A program made the position numbers and the translations under genes. A stretch of 64,000 nucleotides of DNA from Pseudomonas sp. B28(2017) (GTDB taxonomy: Bacteria > Pseudomonadota > Gammaproteobacteria > Pseudomonadales > Pseudomonadaceae): positions 124,001 through 188,000 of the forward strand of contig NZ_NEJH01000008.1 in the NCBI RefSeq assembly GCF_002113025.1, written 5' to 3'. The notes beneath the pieces are model-generated. The model was not told the origin of the DNA. It made no database searches and saw nothing but the letters and a program-made list of their open reading frames with translations. Of this stretch, positions 35,066-43,010 are shown one piece after another. Position 1 is the stretch's first letter. Every line of letters starts with the position of its first letter.

Positions 35066-36457
35066 ATGAGCAGTACCCAAAGCTCTAACGGCCTCGAACA
35101 GGGGCTCAAACCGCGTCATGTGACCATGCTGTCGATTGCCGGGGTTATCGGTGCCGGCCTGTTCGTCGGCTCTGGTCACGCCATCGCGGCCGCAGGCCCG
35201 GCAGTGCTGTTGGCCTACGCTGCCGCCGGCATGCTGGTGGTGTTGGTGATGCGCATGCTCGGTGAAATGGCGGTTGCATCGCCGGACACCGGCTCGTTCT
35301 CGACTTATGCCGATCGCGCGATCGGTCACTGGGCCGGTTTCACCATCGGCTGGCTCTACTGGTGGTTCTGGGTCCTGGTGATCCCGTTGGAAGCCAACGC
35401 CGCCGCGACTATCCTGCATGCCTGGTTCCCTGGCGTGGACATCTGGGCCTTCGCCTTGGTCATCACCATGCTGTTGACCGTGACCAACCTGTTCAGCGTG
35501 AAGAACTACGGTGAATTCGAGTTCTGGTTTGCCCTGATCAAAGTGTTGGCCATCATCGGTTTCATTGTTCTGGGCCTCATGGCGATCTTCGGCTTCCTGC
35601 CGGGCAGCCAGGTCAGCGGTGTTTCGCACCTGTTCGACACCCAGGGCTTCCTGCCAAACGGCATGGGCGCAGTGTTGGGTGCCATCCTGACCACCATGTT
35701 CTCCTTCATGGGCACCGAGATCGTGACCATCGCGGCCGCGGAATCGAAGAACCCTGGCAAGCAAATCTCCAAGGCCACCAACTCGGTGATCTGGCGGATC
35801 GGCTTGTTCTACCTCGTATCGATCTTTATCGTCGTGGCCCTGGTGCCCTGGAACGACCCGGTACTGGCAAGCCTGGGCTCTTACCAGACTGTGCTTGAGC
35901 GCATGGGCATCCCTAACGCCAAGATGATCGTCGACATCGTGGTACTGGTCGCTGTGACCAGCTGCCTGAACTCGGCGCTCTATACCTCGTCGCGGATGTT
36001 GTTCTCCCTGGGCAAGCGCGGCGATGCGCCGGCCATGTCCACCCGCACCAACAATAGTGGCACGCCATACTGGGCGGTGATGCTGTCCACTGGCGCGGCG
36101 TTCCTGTGCACCTTCGCCAACTACGTGGCACCGGCGGCGGTGTTCGAGTTCCTGCTGGCCAGCTCCGGTGCCATCGCGCTGCTGGTGTACCTGGTGATCG
36201 CGATTTCGCAACTGCGCATGCGCAAACAGCGTATGGCTCGTGGCGAGAAAATCGTCTTCAGCATGTGGCTGTTCCCGGGCCTGACCTACGCGGTGATCGC
36301 ATTCATCGTCGGTGCCCTGACCATCATGCTGTTCCAGGAAGCCCATCGTGTGGAAATCCTCGCGACCGGTTTGCTCAGCGTGCTGGTGGTGGCTGCCGGT
36401 TTGATCGTGGATCGTCGTCGCAAGCTGGAAAAAAGTGGCGCGGTGGTGTTGAACTGA
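35066..36457 (+). CDS. gabP: Amino acid permease, GabP/APC family
   Basis: 463 residues, 12 membrane segments, start at 35066 (the frame to 34946 is not real). LKPRHVTMLSIAGVIGAGLF is the amino acid permease signature, AASPDTGSFSTYA and AAESKNPGKQISKATNSVIW follow. The nearest family by pattern is the GABA permease GabP, but proline or aromatic acid specificity cannot be excluded. It transports with a proton across the inner membrane. A sigma-54 promoter precedes it and a terminator follows. Confidence 0.82.
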   Translation: MSSTQSSNGLEQGLKPRHVTMLSIAGVIGAGLFVGSGHAIAAAGPAVLLAYAAAGMLVVLVMRMLGEMAVASPDTGSFSTYADRAIGHWAGFTIGWLYWWFWVLVIPLEANAAATILHAWFPGVDIWAFALVITMLLTVTNLFSVKNYGEFEFWFALIKVLAIIGFIVLGLMAIFGFLPGSQVSGVSHLFDTQGFLPNGMGAVLGAILTTMFSFMGTEIVTIAAAESKNPGKQISKATNSVIWRIGLFYLVSIFIVVALVPWNDPVLASLGSYQTVLERMGIPNAKMIVDIVVLVAVTSCLNSALYTSSRMLFSLGKRGDAPAMSTRTNNSGTPYWAVMLSTGAAFLCTFANYVAPAAVFEFLLASSGAIALLVYLVIAISQLRMRKQRMARGEKIVFSMWLFPGLTYAVIAFIVGALTIMLFQEAHRVEILATGLLSVLVVAAGLIVDRRRKLEKSGAVVLN

Positions 36458-36476
36458 TCCATACCGCGTAACGCAG

Positions 36477-36513
36477 AACGGCCGCTGTCAGTGATGACAA
36501 GCGGCCGTTTTTG
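36477..36513 (+). terminator. Rho-independent terminator after the permease gene
   Basis: AACGGCCGCT and AGCGGCCGTTTTT arms. It also faces the leftward gene that ends at 36529. Confidence 0.82.
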
Positions 36514-36528
36514 TTTGAGTCGTAACCT

Positions 36529-36978
36529 TTACTCGGCTAGTTCTTCCGACGTATCCAGCGACTGGCGGTAGACGTCCAGTGCGTCACCGAAGTCAGTAAT
36601 GAACTGCGGGTCGCTCGGCCATGCCTGGGCAGCGTCGCGGTCCATGCCGTCGGCCCACATGCGGTAGTCGATCAGCATGTCGGCGGCCAGGTGGGTGGCT
36701 GCCATGCCTTCGTCGTCGGCGTTTTCCATGTCCAGCAGTTCTGGATGGTCGATGATGATGAAGGCGAGATCCGTCAGCAGCACGGAGAGCATTTCGCTGC
36801 GGCTGATGGCTTCCGCGTCGCGCATTTTGCTGAACATCGCCAGGGTGTATTCCGGGATCGGCTCCGGGAGATCCAGGTCGCTGTCCAGTGCCAGGGGTTT
36901 ACGACCGACCATGCGGATTTGCTTGGCTTTGGCTTTTGCGCGTTTGGCGCGTTTCTGTTGCTTGTTCAGGGAGGCCAT
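36529..36978 (-). CDS. Conserved hypothetical protein with basic N-terminus (paralogue 2)
   Basis: 149 residues. The first 25 are a lysine/arginine-rich stretch (MASLNKQQKRAKRAKAKAKQ). The remainder is acidic and helical (LAFIIIDHPELLDMENADDE). It is preceded, 6 bp away, by a second gene with the same opening, so this is a tandem duplication that has diverged. A nucleic-acid or ribosome association is suggested only by the basic tail. It is not secreted and has no known domain that I recognise. Confidence 0.75.
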   Translation of the reverse strand: MASLNKQQKRAKRAKAKAKQIRMVGRKPLALDSDLDLPEPIPEYTLAMFSKMRDAEAISRSEMLSVLLTDLAFIIIDHPELLDMENADDEGMAATHLAADMLIDYRMWADGMDRDAAQAWPSDPQFITDFGDALDVYRQSLDTSEELAE

Positions 36979-36984
36979 GGGAAC

Positions 36985-37401
36985 TCAGTTCGGTTTCTGT
37001 TGGGTTTGCGCGGCAATGGCGTCGGACGCCGCCACGTAGTCAGCCTGGAAGGCCGGTGATTCGATCCACGCCAGGGCGCCGGTCTCGTCGGTTTCAGTGG
37101 ACCATTGGCGATACTCGATCAGCGCGGCAAGGATGAAGTCCATCGCGCCTTCTTCGCCTTCCTGCTCGTACACCAGTTCCAGCAGCGGGTCTTCGAGGAA
37201 GGCCGTGCACATGGCTTGCTGGCTGGTCTTTTCGGCGTCGATCATTTTCTTGAACAGTTCGGTCAGGTCCACCGATTCGAAGTCGATGCGATCATCGTTC
37301 GGGTCCAGTTCGACCGGTGCGGCAGCTCGCTGGGTGCGGTTCTGCTTGGCCTTGGCCTTGGCGCGGGAGGCGCGTTTGTGCTGTTTGTTGGCGGAGGCCA
37401 T
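36985..37401 (-). CDS. Conserved hypothetical protein with basic N-terminus (paralogue 1)
   Basis: 138 residues from ATG 37401; the frame continues upstream to 37875 but without conserved content. The first 22 residues (MASANKQHKRASRAKAKAKQ) nearly copy the neighbour, and the rest keeps the same plan: LTELFKKMIDAEKTSQQAM, then LVYEQEGEEGAMDF, then IEYRQWSTETDETGALAW. The two genes form an operon. Function unknown. Confidence 0.75.
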   Translation of the reverse strand: MASANKQHKRASRAKAKAKQNRTQRAAAPVELDPNDDRIDFESVDLTELFKKMIDAEKTSQQAMCTAFLEDPLLELVYEQEGEEGAMDFILAALIEYRQWSTETDETGALAWIESPAFQADYVAASDAIAAQTQQKPN

Positions 37402-37439
37402 GGTCGTTGTTCCGTAATCCGTTGAAAGGGGCGGGTGGC

Positions 37440-38402
37440 TCAGCTGCGTGGCACCGTTCGCCCGGGTGTGCCGGGGGCCAGCTCGCCGTTTTGCAGCCAG
37501 GACAATGCAATGGGCCATAGTGTGGCTTGGTATGCGCTGCGAAAAAAGGCGAAATGCCCAACTTCTTTTTCGCCGATGTCTTCTGGGGCTATGCGCAGGT
37601 GGGTGTTTGTGCTGCCGGTGAAGTAGGCGAGCAGGCGTTCTATCGCCGGGATCGTGCCATAGGGATCGTCGCTGATGCTGATGGCCAGGGCTTTTGCGGT
37701 GACGGCGGCGAAGTTCCTGACATGGATCTCCTGGCCACTTGGGCGCTTCTCGTAGCGAGCGGTGGGCGTGCTCCAGTCGCGGACTACACCGGCAGGTGTG
37801 TCTTCCAGCCAGCCGAGTCGTTTGCCGGGGAAGTAGCCGCACAGCATCGTCACCAGCGGCATCACCACATGCCACTTGCCGAACATCCGCCAGCGATGAG
37901 CGGGCGCATAGTCGCGCCAGTAAGCGAATTGTGCGCCGACCGTCACCAGATGCCGGATGAGTTGTCCGGAGGCTCCCAGGCCTGCTGCACAGCCACCAAA
38001 GCTGTGGCCGACCACATTGATCGGCTGCTCGGGGAACTCACGCTGTCCGCGCTTGAGCATCGCCTCGAAATCCAGCGTGCCCCAATCGGTCCATGAGGCC
38101 TGAAGTCCCTTGAGCGATGCTGGCCGCGACTCGCCGATGCCGCGGTAGTCATAGGTGATGACATCGAAACCGTGGGCGAACAGGTAGTCGGCAAAGCGCG
38201 AGTAATGGCGACAACGGACCGAGGTGGCGGCATTGATGATTACGACCGGGCGGGCGGCGTCCCGAGAAGGGTGCCGCCAGGTGAAGCCGCCGAGGATGAA
38301 ACCGTCCGAGGCGGTTTCCTTGAACGGTTTACCGGGCGTGGTAGTCGGCCGTGGCAACTCGGTATGATTGGGGGCTAGTGAAGGCGTGTCCGGCAAATTC
38401 AT
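37440..38402 (-). CDS. Alpha/beta hydrolase (COG4757-like)
   Basis: 320 residues from ATG 38402 (AAAGGACTGACGCC upstream). The nucleophile elbow GHSFGG lies at about residues 132-137, after FDVITYDYRGIGESRPASLK. The catalytic His is probably in VGHFAFFR near residue 287. No signal peptide is seen. The family is a predicted alpha/beta hydrolase of unknown substrate. The gene lies upstream of the paralogue pair but is separated from it by 38 bp. Confidence 0.83.
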   Translation of the reverse strand: MNLPDTPSLAPNHTELPRPTTTPGKPFKETASDGFILGGFTWRHPSRDAARPVVIINAATSVRCRHYSRFADYLFAHGFDVITYDYRGIGESRPASLKGLQASWTDWGTLDFEAMLKRGQREFPEQPINVVGHSFGGCAAGLGASGQLIRHLVTVGAQFAYWRDYAPAHRWRMFGKWHVVMPLVTMLCGYFPGKRLGWLEDTPAGVVRDWSTPTARYEKRPSGQEIHVRNFAAVTAKALAISISDDPYGTIPAIERLLAYFTGSTNTHLRIAPEDIGEKEVGHFAFFRSAYQATLWPIALSWLQNGELAPGTPGRTVPRS

Positions 38403-38470
38403 TGGCGTCAGTCCTTTGCGGGTAGCTGCCAACGATAGTCTTCATGGCGTTGATGAACAATCCGTTCGCC

Positions 38471-39529
38471 TCAACGCAGGGGTTGATCGAGCAGCCGCTC
38501 TTCAAGTGCCGCCCGTTCCCGATCCAGCTCGTTACGGAGCTCCTCCTCAGTTGGCAGGACAAGCTTGTACTTGCTGGCGAACAGTTGTTCGTTTCCTTCA
38601 AGCACCGAGTAACGCACCACGGATTCATCCTTTTGCGCACACAGAATGATGCCGACAGTGGGGCCGTCTTCCACGCCGCGTTTCAGGTCGTCGTACATGC
38701 GTACGTACATGTCCATCTGCCCCACATCCTGATGGGTCAGTTCACCGCGCTTGATATCGAAGATGACGAAGCACTTGAGCAGGTAGTTGTAGAACACCAG
38801 ATCGATGTAGAAGTCTTTGCTGTCGGTACTGATGCGTTGCTGGCGGGCAATGAACGCGAAGCCCTTGCCCAGCTCCAGCAAGAAGCCTTGCAGTTGTTCG
38901 ATCAACGTTTGTTCGATCTCGCTTTCCTGAAGCTTTCCGGCATTAGGTAAACCAAGAAACTCCAGCACTACCGGATCACGGATGAAATCCCGAGGGCTGG
39001 CTTTCATGTTCTGAATGTGGGTGGCGGCTTCCTGCTTGACGCTGCCGCGATCGCGGCTTGCCAGCAGGCGCTCGTAATACAGTGTGTTGATCTGGCGTTC
39101 CAAGGCGCGGCTTGACCAGTTTTGGGTGGCTGATTCGTTCATGTACCAGAGACGAGCGCTGTCGTTGTCGACCCGAAGCAGGCGGCGGTAGTGGGTCCAG
39201 CTCAATTCGGAACGCACTGCGTTCCAAATTGGAAAAGTTTGATAAAAATCCCGCATGTAACGCAGGTTGCGCTCGTCAAAACCTTTGCCGAAGTCGGCAC
39301 TGAGCACCTTCGCTAAAGTGGCCAGTAAGCGTTTGCCATATCTCGCCCGCCGAGCCCCTTCCTGCTCGAACTCGACAATATGTCGCCCGATCTGCCAACA
39401 GGTCTGCACTTGAACGGTATCGACCGCCCGAAGCGCCTTCTGACGTGCCTGATGGATCAATTTGCCAAGGTTGCCAAGTAGTGATGCGAGATAGGGGTCG
39501 TGAGTGTCGTTGGGTGTGAGGGCCGTCAT
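38471..39529 (-). CDS. YhcG-type DUF1016 protein with PD-(D/E)xK nuclease domain
   Basis: 352 residues. The N-terminal helical DUF1016 part shows RYGKRLLATLAKVLSADFGK, FDERNLRYMRDFYQTFP and WTHYRRLLRV. The C-terminal nuclease core reads SKDFYIDLVFYNYLLKCFVI followed by FDIKRGELTHQDVGQM, giving the D-x-(D)-I-K arrangement. The family is found near restriction and toxin genes, but here it has no adjacent methylase or specificity subunit. It is likely a stand-alone, accessory gene. Confidence 0.85.
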   Translation of the reverse strand: MTALTPNDTHDPYLASLLGNLGKLIHQARQKALRAVDTVQVQTCWQIGRHIVEFEQEGARRARYGKRLLATLAKVLSADFGKGFDERNLRYMRDFYQTFPIWNAVRSELSWTHYRRLLRVDNDSARLWYMNESATQNWSSRALERQINTLYYERLLASRDRGSVKQEAATHIQNMKASPRDFIRDPVVLEFLGLPNAGKLQESEIEQTLIEQLQGFLLELGKGFAFIARQQRISTDSKDFYIDLVFYNYLLKCFVIFDIKRGELTHQDVGQMDMYVRMYDDLKRGVEDGPTVGIILCAQKDESVVRYSVLEGNEQLFASKYKLVLPTEEELRNELDRERAALEERLLDQPLR

Positions 39530-39754
39530 GAGGTCTTCCGCAGCAGGTTGAGCAGCGAAAGAGAATGACCAGTGAGTGCCTTTCGAAGATGCCGGGCGTT
39601 ACTGAGAAACTGGCAGGAAATACCGGATTCGCCGGCAGGACGGGTCTAAATCCGGGCGAGGGCTGAGGAACAAATGGTGTAGTACGTTTCGTACTCAGGC
39701 CAAATCAATCTAAAACCCCTCACTCCACCCGGAAATCCAAAGGGTGTAACCATT

Positions 39755-39770
39755 GGGTTCTGCAGAACCC
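39755..39770 (+). promoter_or_regulatory. Perfect palindrome just before a ribosome site
   Basis: GGGTTCTGCAGAACCC, 16 bp and perfect, ends one base before GGAGG-type ribosome site GGGAGGCG of the exported protein. It may act as operator or RNA hairpin near the ribosome site. Confidence 0.4.
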
Positions 39771-39783
39771 GGGAGGCGTCATC

Positions 39784-40233
39784 ATGAAACCCCTCCATTC
39801 ACTCCTGTTGCCTCTCACTGCCGTCGGCGTGCTGATGTTTCCATCGATGTCGCCCGCCGTCAGCCTTGATCCAGTCGACAGTGCTGGCGTAGTGGTGCAG
39901 CGCCAGGAGCAAAACGGCATCGCCTACCTGTCCGGCGGTATCGGCGAGGATGAGTCCAGGGCCATCCAGCAGACCACCGGCTATAACCTGCACATGACGT
40001 TCTCGGTCGGATCGCAAAATGAATACATTTCCGACGTGAGCGTCGTTATTCAGAAAGCCCCGGGGCAAACGGTGCTGACGCTCAATGACGCCGGTCCACT
40101 GGTTTACGTGAAACTGCCTGCCGGTAAATACACAGTCATTGCGACGCGCAACGGCGAAACACGGCATGACGTTGCCAATGTTGGCAGCGGTGAAGCCCGT
40201 AGCCTGGTTTTCCACTGGAAGGATGCGAGTTGA
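39784..40233 (+). CDS. Exported hypothetical protein with carboxypeptidase-regulatory-like fold
   Basis: 149 residues with a signal peptide (MKPLHSLLLPLTAVGVLMF, cleavage near SPA-VS). The mature part is beta-rich, ending in YVKLPAGKYTVIATRNGETR, the pattern of carboxypeptidase-regulatory-like or transthyretin-like domains. It stands alone, convergent with the TauE-like exporter. No enzyme residues are visible, so it may be a binding or structural periplasmic protein. Confidence 0.72.
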   Translation: MKPLHSLLLPLTAVGVLMFPSMSPAVSLDPVDSAGVVVQRQEQNGIAYLSGGIGEDESRAIQQTTGYNLHMTFSVGSQNEYISDVSVVIQKAPGQTVLTLNDAGPLVYVKLPAGKYTVIATRNGETRHDVANVGSGEARSLVFHWKDAS

Positions 40234-40261
40234 CGAGAGGCTCTGAACCATGGGGCGCAAG

Positions 40262-40297
40262 TGAACCCTGAACTCTGCGATTCAGGGTTTTTCGTTT
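40262..40297. terminator. Terminator shared by convergent genes
   Basis: AACCCTGAA, loop CTCTGCGA, TTCAGGGTT then T-rich. The minus-strand TauE-like gene ends inside it. Confidence 0.75.
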
Positions 40298-41088
40298 TTA
40301 ACACTCGCGTACGCCTGGATGAGTGCAACGCGTAAAGGGTTGGTTTCTACGCTGAGTAGCTTGATGGCCAAGGCGCAGCAGACCACGATCAACATGGGTT
40401 TGATCAATCGTGGTCCGACCCGGACAGCGGCCCGTGCACCCAATTGGGCGCCGACGAAGGCCGCCAAAGCCATGGCTATGGCTATCGGCCAGATAATCAC
40501 GCCTTTGGTAATGAAGACCGACAGAGAGCCTAGATTGCATGAGGCGTTGGCAAGTTTGGTAAAACTCATGGCCCGCATCATGCCCAAACCGCAGAGCAGG
40601 ACAAATCCGACAATAAAGAATGAGCCCACACCGGGGCCAAATATGCCGTCGTAAAAGCCCAGGATCGGCGCCACGGTAAACGAAAAGAGCAGAACACCGA
40701 TTCTTTTGCGTCGATCTTCACTGGCCAGCTTTGGAGAGAATGCAAAATAGATGGCTACCAGAATCAGCATGATAGGCACGCAGACTTCCAGATAGCGCTT
40801 ATCGATAGAGCTGACCAGCAAGGCACCACTGGCACCGCCAATAAATCCGCAGATAATCAGGAAACGGCCTTCGCGCCACTCGATCATTCCTTTGCGAGCG
40901 AAGGTTGCAGTTGCCGAAACAGTTGCCGAAGCCGCCTGGAATTTGTTGGTGGCAATTGCACTGATCGGATCTACACCTGCCAGGAACAATGCAGGCAAGG
41001 TGATCAAACCGCCACCACCGGCAATCGCATCAAAAAAGCCGGCGCAAAAAGCGACGAGCGCCAACATGCCAATTACATCCCAAGACAT
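40282..41088 (-). CDS. TSUP-family (TauE/SafE) anion exporter
   Basis: 268 residues with 7-8 membrane segments. FFDAIAGGGGLITLPALFLA (about 20-40) is the TSUP hallmark, repeated in the second half as YDGIFGPGVGSFFIV. Members move sulfite, sulfoacetate or other small organosulfonates out of the cell. It lies 71 bp after the dioxygenase gene on the same strand and is probably co-transcribed with it. The substrate is unknown. Confidence 0.88.
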   Translation of the reverse strand: MSWDVIGMLALVAFCAGFFDAIAGGGGLITLPALFLAGVDPISAIATNKFQAASATVSATATFARKGMIEWREGRFLIICGFIGGASGALLVSSIDKRYLEVCVPIMLILVAIYFAFSPKLASEDRRKRIGVLLFSFTVAPILGFYDGIFGPGVGSFFIVGFVLLCGLGMMRAMSFTKLANASCNLGSLSVFITKGVIIWPIAIAMALAAFVGAQLGARAAVRVGPRLIKPMLIVVCCALAIKLLSVETNPLRVALIQAYASVKNEKP

Positions 41089-41159
41089 TACATTCTCTCT
41101 TTATGGTTATTGACCTGTAATCACATGACTGGTCGTTCAGCAGCCTGATCACATAAAAA

Positions 41160-42239
41160 TCAGCCCTGCAGCACTAACGGGTCCTCTGAAACAACGATGG
41201 GGGAAGAAAATTTTGAAAGTCCGAAAATACGAACCAAGACCCGCCTGTTGTCTTTGATGACATCGCGACAGTGCAGAGCCCGGATGTTGTTGATGACGAT
41301 GGCCGATTCCTGGGTCAGCGTGTATTCGACCGGAGTTGCTTCATCCACGCCTTGGCAAAGGGCGGTGTAAGCCGTTTTCACAAAGGTCGAGACGTTGTCA
41401 TTGACCGAAAAGCGATACGAGTTAAAGCGGGCGGCGAATCCTGTCTTGTCGTCGAATTCCAGAATCGAAACGTTGCGGCCATCTTCCCCTTTGCCATTGA
41501 CAAAGGAGTCACTACGGGTGAACTGGAAGTTACCCGTGGTTAGTGCGAGGCAGTTGGTGACGCCAATTTTCTCGAGTATGGGAGGCAGTGGAATGACTCG
41601 CGTAGGCTCCAGGCTCGGGTTCCACAAGGCGGAAAGTATGAGCGACGATGGAGAGGGCGAGTGCCCGTCTTTCGAGTTCACGGCGCACCAGTAAGGCGCC
41701 TCTGTATGCGGGCCAAGCGCGAGGCCGGAATGGGAACTCAGTTCTTTGATGTCCGGCTCGGCAGGGATTTTGGTCAGTCCGCCGCCCTTGAAGTTGGCCA
41801 CCAGTCGAACCAGTTTTCCTTCATTGTCCATGTCATAGGCAAAGGCACTGTTATCCACCAGTTTCAACAAAATCTGATTGCGGGCGGCCAGATAAAGTAT
41901 GTCGTAACGATTTTCCAGGGATGCCAGATCTGGTAGTTCACTTGGAGGGCTGGCATCGGTGATTTTTTGCAGCCCTTCAAAAATCAACACGGAGACAAGG
42001 CTATCGGAATAGGCGTCCAGCAGTTCGCATTGGTTTTTCGAAAACGAGAGCTTTAATTCAGTGGCTGCCAGAGACGCATTGGACTTGGCTCCTGGTGCCT
42101 GCGGCCCGCCGATGGCGGCCAGTTTTTTGGCGAACTTGTGAAGCAGTGTTGACTGCTGAATATCAAAGCTGAAAGTTCTGATTTCCTGTTCAGTAAAAAA
42201 CTCGGCGGTTTCGACGTCTGGTTTGATGGCGTCAGTCAT
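41160..42239 (-). CDS. Clavaminate-synthase-like Fe(II)/2-oxoglutarate dioxygenase
   Basis: 359 residues. The iron triad is visible as His178-Thr-Glu180 (LALGPHTEAPYW) and His323 (NNIRALHCRDV). Arg337, 14 residues after the distal His, fits 2-oxoglutarate binding. The HTE form and the spacing are those of the clavaminate synthase/VioC amino acid hydroxylase group, not the HxD of TauD. The middle region is not conserved in any family I recall. It precedes a TSUP exporter in one operon, near tRNA-Phe. A role in oxidising an amino acid or sulfonate is inference. Confidence 0.8.
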   Translation of the reverse strand: MTDAIKPDVETAEFFTEQEIRTFSFDIQQSTLLHKFAKKLAAIGGPQAPGAKSNASLAATELKLSFSKNQCELLDAYSDSLVSVLIFEGLQKITDASPPSELPDLASLENRYDILYLAARNQILLKLVDNSAFAYDMDNEGKLVRLVANFKGGGLTKIPAEPDIKELSSHSGLALGPHTEAPYWCAVNSKDGHSPSPSSLILSALWNPSLEPTRVIPLPPILEKIGVTNCLALTTGNFQFTRSDSFVNGKGEDGRNVSILEFDDKTGFAARFNSYRFSVNDNVSTFVKTAYTALCQGVDEATPVEYTLTQESAIVINNIRALHCRDVIKDNRRVLVRIFGLSKFSSPIVVSEDPLVLQG

Positions 42240-42518
42240 TGCCTATAGCTCTGCTGTGTATTTGCTCCCGGTTATGCGGCAGCTCCTCTTTCGATTCTGC
42301 ACAAGCCGATGATCAGCGTATGTCATCCATTTCCGTTAAAGCGTACAGAGCGTTCCGACAGACCTGAGAGACTGCCAGGAAGGGTCGATCACCAGCGTCT
42401 GACGCTTTTCGGGACTCAGCCCCGGCAACCATTACGGGTACTCGCTGGCGTGGTGACAGGAGATGGGAATTGTTGCTTCGAGGGTGACTGGATTGGTGTC
42501 TCATCAAATTCAAGGCAT
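42240..42518. other. Gene-free interval between dioxygenase and tRNA-Phe
   Basis: It contains only promoter-type sequence for the leftward operon; no supported gene. The plus-strand frame 42309-42623 runs over the tRNA and is not coding. Confidence 0.55.
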
Positions 42519-42552
42519 AAAAAAACCCTGAATCTTGCGATTCAGGGTTTTC
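42519..42552 (-). terminator. Terminator of tRNA-Phe
   Basis: AAAACCCTGAATC, TTGC, GATTCAGGGTTTTC. Almost the same hairpin recurs at 40262. Confidence 0.83.
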
Positions 42553-42558
42553 GGTATT

Positions 42559-42634
42559 TGGTGCCCAGAGACGGAATCGAACCGCCGACACGGGGATTTT
42601 CAATCCCCTGCTCTACCGACTGAGCTATCTGGGC
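42559..42634 (-). tRNA. tRNA-Phe (GAA anticodon)
   Basis: 76 nt with encoded CCA. Acceptor GCCCAGA pairs with TCTGGGC, the anticodon loop ATTGAAAAT reads GAA (Phe), and the T arm has GGTTCGATTCC. Confidence 0.97.
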
Positions 42635-42737
42635 AACGGGGCGCATTAAACGGGTTTTTCAGGGGGTCGTCAAGCAAGTTTTCAAAAAAAATTTAATTAT
42701 TACCGTCGCTTACGTTCCGACCCCCGATAAATCGGGG

Positions 42738-43010
42738 TTATTCCGACGGAGGCACGTAGCCTTCGGCCTTGGCGTAGTCCTCGCCGGAGAAGTACTTGTC
42801 CATCTCGCCCTGCAGATATTTGCGATCTTCGGCGTTCATCATGTTCAGGCGTTTTTCGTTGATCAGCAGAGTCTGGTGCTTCTGCCAGTCGGCCCAGGCC
42901 TTGGCCGAGACGTGGTCAAAAATGTCCTGGCCTTTGGCGCCCGGGAAGGGAGCGCGCTCCAGGCCTGGCAATTCTTCTTTGTACTTGCGGCACATGATGG
43001 TGCGGGTCAT
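42738..43010 (-). CDS. yggX: Probable Fe(2+)-trafficking protein YggX
   Basis: 90 residues, the usual size. MTRTIMCRKYKEELPGLERA has the conserved Cys7. WQKHQTLLINEKRLNMMNAE and LQGEMDKYFSGEDY follow the YggX pattern. It protects Fe-S clusters from oxidants in the cytoplasm. Its ATG overlaps the mutY stop (ATGA), as in other gamma-proteobacteria, which ties it to the Fe-S enzyme MutY. Confidence 0.95.
   Translation of the reverse strand: MTRTIMCRKYKEELPGLERAPFPGAKGQDIFDHVSAKAWADWQKHQTLLINEKRLNMMNAEDRKYLQGEMDKYFSGEDYAKAEGYVPPSE

Noticed and set aside
42309..42623. Plus-strand frame over tRNA-Phe
   Set aside because: It includes the tRNA gene and its terminator, so it is an artefact.
42559..42634. 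tRNA-Phe as attachment site of an integrated element
   Set aside because: No integrase and no second copy of the tRNA 3' end was seen in the window, so integration is not supported.
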